Source: Alphaproteobacteria bacterium
Lineage (GTDB): Bacteria; Pseudomonadota; Alphaproteobacteria; ATCC43930; CGMCC-115725
Direction of reading: 5' to 3'
Assembly: GCA_017353855.1 (NCBI GenBank)
Contig: JAFMSA010000152.1
Coordinates: forward strand, 1-8,300
DNA length: 8,300 bases
Positions 1-5,463 of this stretch are shown piece after piece (within the stretch, counting starts at the first letter, position 1; every line of letters starts with the position of its first letter). Both the position numbers and the translations under genes were made by a program. Under the pieces are notes generated by a model that was given only the letters and a program-made list of their open reading frames with translations, was not told where the DNA came from and ran no database searches.

Positions 1-2
1 AG

Positions 3-389
3 CTGATCACCGATCCGGGATATGCGACACCGCAGGCACGTTTGCCGAAGATCCCGGAATGCTTCTCGATCGTCGAGAAATGGACGATGACGAAGACCAA
101 ATTCGAGGTGATGACCGCGCTCAACGAGGTCGACGTGCCGTGCGGCCCGATCCTGTCGATGAAGGACATCTACGAGGACCGCTCGCTCTACGAGCGCGGC
201 ATGCTGGTCGAGGTCGACCATCCGGCACGCGGCCGCTATGTTCAGGTCGGCTGTCCGATCAACCTCTCCGACTCGCCGGTCGACGTAAGACGCTCGCCGT
301 TATTGGGCGAGCACACCGACGAGATCCTCGGCTGGCTCGGCTACGGCAAGGACGAGATCGCCGCGCTGCACCAGGAAGGAGCGGTTTAG
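3..389 (+). CDS. frc: Formyl-CoA:oxalate CoA-transferase, C-terminal part (5' end outside window)
   Basis: The frame is open from the window edge and ends at TAG 387-389, giving about 128 residues of a family that is usually near 425, so roughly 300 residues lie upstream. It is a class III (CaiB/BaiF) CoA-transferase. The conserved end PLLGEHTDEILGWLGYG and the stretch VPCGPILSMKDIYED closely resemble formyl-CoA transferases of oxalate degraders as I recall them. The enzyme moves CoA from formyl-CoA to oxalate, giving oxalyl-CoA and formate in the cytosol. The catalytic Asp of the family lies in the missing N-terminal part and cannot be checked. A formate dehydrogenase starts 12 bases downstream, which fits a pathway producing formate and supports frc over other CaiB-type transferases such as carnitine or succinyl-CoA enzymes. 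The family is certain; the substrate is well supported but inferred. Confidence 0.85.
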   Translation: MITDPGYATPQARLPKIPECFSIVEKWTMTKTKFEVMTALNEVDVPCGPILSMKDIYEDRSLYERGMLVEVDHPARGRYVQVGCPINLSDSPVDVRRSPLLGEHTDEILGWLGYGKDEIAALHQEGAV

Positions 390-392
390 GCC

Positions 393-397
393 GAGGA
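393..397 (+). promoter_or_regulatory. Ribosome binding site of the formate dehydrogenase beta gene
   Basis: GAGGA lies 4 bases before the ATG at 402, in the 12-base gap after the frc stop. The spacing is short but usable. The gap has no room for a promoter or terminator, so the beta gene is probably co-transcribed with frc and may be translationally coupled to it. Confidence 0.5.
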
Positions 398-401
398 CGC
401 C

Positions 402-2177
402 ATGCAATCGGTGGCACAGCACAATCGCCGCATTCATCCCGGTTCGGGGCGCCGGCGGGGGCCCGATTTCCCAAAAGGTCGGCAGGTCGATCCCGCGAGT
501 CTGTCCGAGGTCCGGGCGCTGCTCGGCGGGCGCGAGCGGCGGCGCGATCTGCTCATCGAGCATCTGCATCTGTTGCAAGATCATTTCGGCTGCCTGCGGG
601 CGCGCCATCTGGCAGCGCTTGCCGAGGAGATGCGGCTGGCACTCGTCGAGGTCTACGAGGTGGCTTCGTTCTACGCCCATTTCGACATCGTCATGGACGA
701 CGAGGCGCCACCGCCGCGACTCACCGTGCGGGTCTGCGACAGCCTGAGTTGCGAGCTTGCGGGGGCCATGGATCTGCTCGCGGGCTTGCGCGGCAGGCTC
801 GGCGACGCGGTACGGGTCGTGCGCGCCCCGTGCATGGGCGGCTGCCACCGCGCGCCGGTCGTGGCGATCGCTCACGCGCTGCATGAGCACGCGACGTTCG
901 ACAAGGTCGCGGCCGCCGTCTCGGCGGGCGGAAGCCGCCCGGCGGTTCCCGACTATATCGGCCTCGATGCCTACCGCACGGCCGGCGGCTACCGGCTGCT
1001 CGGCGCTTGTCTGGCCGGCGAGCGCAAGCCCGAGGAATTGATCGGGATTCTCGAGCACTCCGGCCTGCGCGGGCTTGGCGGCGCCGGATTCCCGACCGGG
1101 CGCAAATGGCGTCTGGTGCTGCAGGAGCCGGCCCCGCGGCTGCTCGCGGTCAATGCCGACGAGGGCGAGCCCGGCACGTTCAAGGACCGCTATTTCCTCG
1201 AAACCGATCCGCATCGGATGATCGAAGGTATGCTGATTGCGGCATGGGTGATCGCGGCGGCCGAGGTCTACATTTATCTGCGCGACGAATATCCGCAGTG
1301 CCGCGCGATCCTCGAGCAGGAGATCGCGGCGGTCGAGGCGGCCGGCTTGGCGCCCCATGTGCGCATCCATCTCCGCCGGGGTGCGGGTGCGTATATCTGC
1401 GGTGAAGAATCAGCGATGCTCGAAAGCATCGAGGGCAAGCGCGGCCTGCCGCGGCAACGCCCGCCCTTCCCGGCGCAGGTCGGGCTCTTCGGCCGTCCGA
1501 CCCTGTGCAACAATGTCGAGACGCTGCACTGGGTGCGTGACATCGTCGAGCGGGGCCCGCAGTGGTTTGCGAGCCACGGCCGCAACGGCCGCAAAGGGCT
1601 GCGCTGCTTCTCGGTCTCGGGCCGTGTGCGTGATCCGGGAGTCAAGCTCGCGCCGGCCGGCATCACCGTGCGGCAACTCATCGACGAATTCTGCGGGGGC
1701 ATGGTCGAGGGCCATGTCTTCAAGGGCTATCTCCCGGGCGGTGCATCGGGCGGCATATTACCGGCGGCAATGGCGGACATTCCGCTCGATTTCGGGACGC
1801 TCGAACCGCATGGCTGCTTCACCGGCTCCGGTGCGGTGGTCGTCCTGTCCGACAAGGACGACATGAAGGCCGTGGCGTTGAACCTGTTGCGGTTTTTCGA
1901 GGACGAGAGCTGCGGCCAGTGCACGCCATGCCGGGCCGGCACCGAGAAAGCGGTGAAACTGATGACAGCGCCGCGCTGGGATGAGCCGCTGCTCAACGAT
2001 TTGACGCAGGTGATGAGCGATGCCTCGATCTGCGGCCTGGGCCAGGCGGCGATGAATCCGGTAAAGCAGTTGCTCAGGCATTTTCGCGAGGATCTGCTCT
2101 CACCGGCAATTGCCGCTCACCGCGGCCCTCTGCCTGCAAGCGGGGAGAGGGACGGTCCTGCTTCAGCAGGCGGGTGA
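402..2177 (+). CDS. NAD-dependent formate dehydrogenase beta subunit (NuoE-NuoF fusion, FdsB/Fdh1B type)
   Basis: This 591-residue chain is the NADH-forming (diaphorase) subunit. Residues about 40-175 are a NuoE-like thioredoxin-fold domain with four [2Fe-2S] ligands: C112 and C117 (VCDSLSC), C144 and C148 (APCMGGC). Residues about 215-550 are NuoF-like, with the FMN/NADH region GLGGAGFPTGRKW (224-236), NADEGEPGTFKDR (251-263) and YICGEESAMLESIEG (331-345). An SLBB-like part follows SVSGRV (404-409). A [4Fe-4S] site is formed by C504, C507 and C510 (SCGQCTPC) with C544 (SICGLG). It takes electrons from the alpha subunit and reduces NAD+. Because the NuoE domain is built in, no separate gamma (FdsG) gene is needed, and none is seen. 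The start is supported by the family-like PKGRQVDP at residues 24-31. The last ~20 residues are translated from a palindromic repeat (see 2124-2180) and look acquired. Confidence 0.93.
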   Translation: MQSVAQHNRRIHPGSGRRRGPDFPKGRQVDPASLSEVRALLGGRERRRDLLIEHLHLLQDHFGCLRARHLAALAEEMRLALVEVYEVASFYAHFDIVMDDEAPPPRLTVRVCDSLSCELAGAMDLLAGLRGRLGDAVRVVRAPCMGGCHRAPVVAIAHALHEHATFDKVAAAVSAGGSRPAVPDYIGLDAYRTAGGYRLLGACLAGERKPEELIGILEHSGLRGLGGAGFPTGRKWRLVLQEPAPRLLAVNADEGEPGTFKDRYFLETDPHRMIEGMLIAAWVIAAAEVYIYLRDEYPQCRAILEQEIAAVEAAGLAPHVRIHLRRGAGAYICGEESAMLESIEGKRGLPRQRPPFPAQVGLFGRPTLCNNVETLHWVRDIVERGPQWFASHGRNGRKGLRCFSVSGRVRDPGVKLAPAGITVRQLIDEFCGGMVEGHVFKGYLPGGASGGILPAAMADIPLDFGTLEPHGCFTGSGAVVVLSDKDDMKAVALNLLRFFEDESCGQCTPCRAGTEKAVKLMTAPRWDEPLLNDLTQVMSDASICGLGQAAMNPVKQLLRHFREDLLSPAIAAHRGPLPASGERDGPASAGG

Positions 2178-2180
2178 GGA
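2124..2180 (+). repeat. Degenerate REP-like palindromic element at the beta/alpha subunit junction
   Basis: Two inverted repeats stand side by side. In the first, CCCTCTGCCTGC (2126-2137) faces GCGGGGAGAGGG (2140-2151). This gives a 12-bp stem with one G-G mismatch and one G-U pair, and only two bases at the centre. In the second, CCTGCT (2157-2162) faces AGCAGG (2165-2170) around TC. The element ends with GCGGGTGAGGAG. The arrangement, with a CCTCTCCCCGC..GCGGGGAGAGG palindrome followed by a short hairpin and GGGTGAGG, is how I remember a dispersed intergenic repeat of Rhizobiales genomes. The family assignment is from memory; the dyads are seen directly. The beta subunit stop (TGA 2175-2177) lies inside it. 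Confidence 0.6.
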
Positions 2181-2196
2181 GCGGCACGCGAAGAAA

Positions 2197-2201
2197 AGAG
2201 G
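2197..2201 (+). promoter_or_regulatory. Ribosome binding site deciding the alpha subunit start
   Basis: AGAGG lies 8 bases before the ATG at 2210, in an A-rich stretch. This favours the ATG over the in-frame GTG at 2174. The GTG would overlap the beta stop as GTGA and would add 12 residues read from the repeat element. Confidence 0.6.
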
Positions 2202-2209
2202 CGCTTCAC

Positions 2210-4978
2210 ATGAGCGAACCCATTGGCTTCTTTCTCGACGGCGCCGAAGTAGAGGCCGCGCCGGGCGAGACGATCTGGCAGGTCGCCGAGCGGCAGGGTA
2301 CCGAGATCCCGCATCTGTGCTGGCTGCCGAAACCGGGTTACCGCGCGGACGGGAATTGTCGGGCCTGCATGGTCGAGATCGAGGGGGAGCGGGTGCTCGC
2401 CGCCTCCTGCGTGCGCAAGCCGGCGCCGGGCATGAAGGTCCAGACGGCAAGCGAGCGCGCGAAATTCTCGCGCAAGATGGTCTTCGAGCTGCTGCTTGGC
2501 GACCAGCCGGGCCGCGCCGTCGCGCACGACCCCAATTCCCGGCTGTGGCGGTGGGCCGAGCGGGTCGGGGTCGGCGACAGCCGTTTCCCGCGGCATGCGT
2601 CGCCCGCACCGGACCGCAGCCATCCGGCGATGGCGGTGCAGCTCGACGCCTGTATCGAGTGCACTCTGTGCGTGCGGGCCTGCCGCGAGGTGCAGGTCAA
2701 CGACGTGATCGGCATGGCCGGGCGCGGCTACCACGAAAAGATCGTCTTCGATTTCGACGATCCGATGGGCAACAGCACCTGCGTCGGCTGCGGCGAATGC
2801 GTGCAGGCCTGCCCGACGGGCGCGTTGATGCCGGCGAGCCTGGTGGGCGCCGACGGCGTCTACACCAATGCCCCCGACCGCGAGGTCGACAGCGTTTGCC
2901 CGTATTGCGGGGTCGGCTGTCAGCTGACCTACAGGATCGCAGACGACCGCATTGTCGCGGTCGACGGCCGCGACGGGCCGGCCAATCACAACCGGCTGTG
3001 CGTCAAGGGCCGCTTCGGCTTGGATTATGCGCACCACCCCGACCGGCTGACGGACCCGCTGATCCGCAAAGACGGGGTGGCGAAGCACGACGTCGATATC
3101 GACCCGGCCAATCCGTATACGCACTTCCGTAAAGCGACGTGGGAAGAGGCGCTCGACCGCGCCGCCGAGGGCTTGAGGCGCATTCGCGACCGCGACGGGC
3201 GCCGCGCGTTGGCGGGGTTCGGCTCCGCCAAAGGCTCGAACGAGGAGGCCTATCTCTTCCAGAAGCTCGTCCGCACCGGCTTCGGCAGCAACAATGTCGA
3301 TCACTGCACGCGGCTGTGTCACGCCTCATCGGTGGCGGCGCTGATGGAGGGCATCGGCTCCGGTGCCGTGACCGCGCCGTTCACCGCCGCCGCGGCCGCC
3401 GACGTCATCATCGTTATCGGCGCGCGGCCGACCGAAAACCATCCGGTCGCGGCGACCTTCTTCAAACAGGCGGCCAAGCGTGGCGCGAAGCTCATCGTCA
3501 TCGATCCGCGCGGCTACACGATGATGCGGCACGCGTGGAAAACGCTGCGCTTCAATCCCGGGCGCGACGTCGCGCTGCTCAATGCGCTGCTCTACACGAT
3601 CATCGAGGAGGGCCTCTACGACCGGCAATATGTCCAGGCGCACACCGAAAACTTCGAGGCGTTGCGCGAGCACATCCGCGATTACAGCCCGGAAAGGATG
3701 GCGCCGATCTGCGGCGTCGATGCCGCCACGCTGCGCGAGGTGGCGCGCACCTATGCCCGCGCCGAGGCCGCGATCATCTTCTGGGGAATGGGGATCTCGC
3801 AGCATGTCCACGGCACCGACAATGCACGCTGCCTGATCGCGCTGGCGCTGGTCACCGGACAGGTCGGCCGGCCGGGCACCGGGCTCCATCCGCTGCGCGG
3901 CCAGAACAACGTGCAGGGTGCCTCCGATGCCGGGCTGATCCCGATGGTCTATCCCGACTACCAGTCGGTGGAGGACCCGGCGGTCCGCGCGAAATTCGAG
4001 ACGCTGTGGCACGCCCCGCTCGACGACAAATGCGGGCTGACTGTCGTCGAGATCATGGACGCGGTGCATCGCGGGGAGATCGGGGGCATGTACATCATGG
4101 GCGAGAACCCGGCGATGTCGGATCCCGATGTCGAGCACGCCCGCGCTGCGCTCGCGAAGCTCGAACATCTCGTCGTGCAGGACATCTTCCTGACCGAGAC
4201 CGCGAAATACGCCGACGTCGTCTTGCCTGCCTCGGCCTGGCCGGAGAAGGACGGCACCGTCTCCAACACCAACCGCCAGGTGCAGATGGGCCGCGCCGCG
4301 CTGCCGTTGCCCGGCAATGCGCGGCTCGATTGGTGGATCATTCAGCAGATTGCGCTCCGCATCGGACTTGCCTGGTCGTACACGCATCCGCGCGACATTT
4401 TCGCGGAGATGAAGCGGGCGATGCCGTCGCTCGACAACATCACGTGGGAGCGTCTCGAGCGCGAAAGCTCGGTGACCTACCCCTGCGACGCCGAGGACCA
4501 GCCCGGCCGCGAGATCGTCTTCAGTGAGGGCTTCCCGACCTCCTCAGGCCGCGGCCGCCTGGTTCCCGCCGCGATCATCCCGCCGGCCGAGGAGCCGGAC
4601 GAAGATTATCCGATGGTATTGACGACGGGCCGTCAACTCGAGCATTGGCATACGGGCGCGATCACCCGGCGGGCGAGCGTGCTCGACGACATCGAGCCCG
4701 AGGCAGTGGCGTCGCTCGCCCCGGCCGAGCTGCGCCGGCTCGGCATCGCCGCCGGCGAGCGGGTGCGCGTCACGACGCGACGCGGCACAATCGAATTGAA
4801 GGCGCGCAGCGACAGCGCGGTGGCGCCGGGGCAGGTGTTCATTCCGTTCTGCTATGCCGAGGCCGCCGCCAATCTCCTCACCAACCCGCAGCTCGATCCG
4901 TTCGGCAAGATCCCGGAATACAAATTCTGCGCCGCCCGCGTCGAGCCCCTGGCGAGGATGAGGGCGGCAGCGGAATAA
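2210..4978 (+). CDS. NAD-dependent formate dehydrogenase alpha (catalytic) subunit, Mo/W-bis-MGD
   Basis: This 922-residue cytosolic enzyme oxidises formate to CO2. Domains in order: a NuoG-type [2Fe-2S] ferredoxin domain with C37, C50, C53 and C67; two [4Fe-4S] motifs (C148/C151/C154/C158 and C191/C194/C197/C201); the cluster next to the cofactor (C230, C233, C237, C264, followed by K266); the molybdopterin domains; and a C-terminal dinucleotide-binding domain from about residue 800 (MVLTTGRQLEHWHTG). The active-site ligand is C370 followed by H371 in NNVDHCTRLCHASSV. It is an ordinary Cys codon (TGC), not a selenocysteine UGA. R563 in PLRGQNNVQGA matches the conserved catalytic Arg, and its 193-residue distance from C370 equals the Sec140-R333 spacing of E. 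coli FdhF as I recall it. No Cys occurs between 68 and 147, so a NuoG-like His-Cys cluster is not visible. Mo and W cannot be told apart by sequence. No fdsC, fdsD or fdhD follows. Confidence 0.95.
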   Translation: MSEPIGFFLDGAEVEAAPGETIWQVAERQGTEIPHLCWLPKPGYRADGNCRACMVEIEGERVLAASCVRKPAPGMKVQTASERAKFSRKMVFELLLGDQPGRAVAHDPNSRLWRWAERVGVGDSRFPRHASPAPDRSHPAMAVQLDACIECTLCVRACREVQVNDVIGMAGRGYHEKIVFDFDDPMGNSTCVGCGECVQACPTGALMPASLVGADGVYTNAPDREVDSVCPYCGVGCQLTYRIADDRIVAVDGRDGPANHNRLCVKGRFGLDYAHHPDRLTDPLIRKDGVAKHDVDIDPANPYTHFRKATWEEALDRAAEGLRRIRDRDGRRALAGFGSAKGSNEEAYLFQKLVRTGFGSNNVDHCTRLCHASSVAALMEGIGSGAVTAPFTAAAAADVIIVIGARPTENHPVAATFFKQAAKRGAKLIVIDPRGYTMMRHAWKTLRFNPGRDVALLNALLYTIIEEGLYDRQYVQAHTENFEALREHIRDYSPERMAPICGVDAATLREVARTYARAEAAIIFWGMGISQHVHGTDNARCLIALALVTGQVGRPGTGLHPLRGQNNVQGASDAGLIPMVYPDYQSVEDPAVRAKFETLWHAPLDDKCGLTVVEIMDAVHRGEIGGMYIMGENPAMSDPDVEHARAALAKLEHLVVQDIFLTETAKYADVVLPASAWPEKDGTVSNTNRQVQMGRAALPLPGNARLDWWIIQQIALRIGLAWSYTHPRDIFAEMKRAMPSLDNITWERLERESSVTYPCDAEDQPGREIVFSEGFPTSSGRGRLVPAAIIPPAEEPDEDYPMVLTTGRQLEHWHTGAITRRASVLDDIEPEAVASLAPAELRRLGIAAGERVRVTTRRGTIELKARSDSAVAPGQVFIPFCYAEAAANLLTNPQLDPFGKIPEYKFCAARVEPLARMRAAAE

Positions 4979-5114
4979 GCGCGCAAGCGTGCGGCGCCCG
5001 CGCCATTTCGTGGACGCGAGGCGGGCCTCGATGGAAGGCTGCGATGGTGCCGTTTGTCCCTGTCGGCGCGCGCCTTACCACCGCCCGAGCGATGCCGCAG
5101 ACTGCTTACTGTTC

Positions 5115-5134
5115 CTGCTTGCCGCGGCAGGCAG
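5115..5134 (+). repeat. Nine-pair stem-loop in the fdh-ccm intergenic stretch
   Basis: CTGCTTGCC (5115-5123) faces GGCAGGCAG (5126-5134). All nine positions pair, one as T-G, around a two-base centre. It lies 137 bases after the fdh alpha stop and has no T run behind it. It could protect or process the 3' end of the transcript, or take part in Rho-dependent termination. Its function is unknown. Confidence 0.35.
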
Positions 5135-5405
5135 CGCGGGCGCGGCATAGCAGGCCGTGCATTGCCAAGCGAGAGCCATTCCGCGTGAGCTGCCTGGGGG
5201 ACGACGCCCGATCGATGCCATCATAAGATCACATCAGGCCCAGGCTCGTGTGCTGGCGAAAGAAGGCGATGCGTGCGATTGTCGGCGGGTCCCGTTTATC
5301 GCCGCATTTTCTCCGTTCGATCACAACGGAATTCGCGTCTCATTGCGCAGAGGAGTTGGGGTGCAGGTGTTTGATCCGGATCATTGTGTTTGGCCCATGC
5401 CGATG

Positions 5406-5437
5406 CCGGGAACGTCGTCTTCCCGGTCGACCGGGAA
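5406..5437 (+). promoter_or_regulatory. Triple half-site and 18-bp palindrome upstream of ccmF
   Basis: CCGGGAA occurs at 5406-5412 and 5431-5437, and its complement TTCCCGG at 5420-5426. The second and third copies are part of the perfect palindrome TTCCCGGTCGACCGGGAA (5420-5437), which ends 26 bases before the ccmF ATG. The site could be an operator for a dimeric regulator. In RNA, the middle copy could pair with either neighbour: 7 bp with a 7-base loop, or 7 bp with a TCGA loop. The sequence symmetry is seen directly; the role is inference. Confidence 0.35.
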
Positions 5438-5452
5438 TTTGCGGCCTCTGCC

Positions 5453-5456
5453 GGAG
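5453..5456 (+). promoter_or_regulatory. Ribosome binding site of ccmF
   Basis: GGAG lies 7 bases before the ATG at 5464. It fixes the start there rather than 72 codons upstream at 5248, where the open frame continues but the translation is Cys/Arg-rich, unlike a membrane protein N-terminus. A small stem CGGC/GCCG (5442-5453) touches the site. Confidence 0.6.
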
Positions 5457-5463
5457 TGACGAG

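Larger units (their letters stand above)
4979..5463 (+). other. 485-base stretch without a convincing gene between fdh and ccm units
   Basis: No reading frame here resembles a known family, and none has a good start. Short GC hairpins follow the alpha stop: GGCGC/GCGCC (4993-5004) and CGAGG/CCTCG around CGGG (5017-5030). Neither is followed by a T run, so a Rho-independent terminator is not supported. A longer stem lies at 5115-5134. The second half looks less GC-rich and contains dyads at 5312-5330 (TCCGTT/AACGGA), 5372-5383 (TGATCCGGATCA) and 5406-5437. A very weak promoter match is TTGGGG (5356-5361), a 17-base spacer, then GATCAT (5379-5384), overlapping the second dyad; I do not call it. 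The stretch probably holds the 3' end of the fdh transcript and the promoter and leader of the ccm genes. Confidence 0.6.

Noticed and set aside
300..1370. A long minus-strand frame (356 codons) opposite the beta subunit; similar ones lie opposite alpha and ccmF (e.g. 2117-3322, 3326-4387, 5953-7281)
   Set aside because: These are antisense shadows of GC-rich coding DNA: Arg/Ala-rich translations without domains, opposite genes with clear motifs.
3361..3400. Alanine-rich run in the alpha subunit (FTAAAAADVIIVIGARP) as a possible repeat or expansion
   Set aside because: This position is the normal start of a Rossmann-like strand in the molybdopterin domain, and Ala-rich sequence is usual there in GC-rich genomes.
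4993..5030. Short GC hairpins after the alpha stop as a Rho-independent terminator
   Set aside because: The stems are only 5 bp and no T run follows either.
5443..5452. A second copy of the junction repeat: GGCCTCTGCC here resembles GGCCCTCTGCC at 2124-2134
   Set aside because: The match is only about 10 bases with one gap and lacks the facing arm GGGGAGAGG, so chance is the simpler explanation.
5157..5459. A 100-codon plus-strand frame from GTG 5157 to TGA 5457-5459, ending just before ccmF
   Set aside because: It has a GTG start, no clear ribosome binding site and no recognisable motif, and its composition (Arg, Pro, Ser) is that of a chance frame in GC-rich DNA. Its stop lies inside the ccmF ribosome binding region, but this is not enough to call a leader gene.
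5248..5463. A 72-codon in-frame N-terminal extension of ccmF
   Set aside because: The extension is rich in Cys and Arg and not membrane-like. CcmF proteins normally begin at the hydrophobic segment found after ATG 5464, which has its own GGAG.
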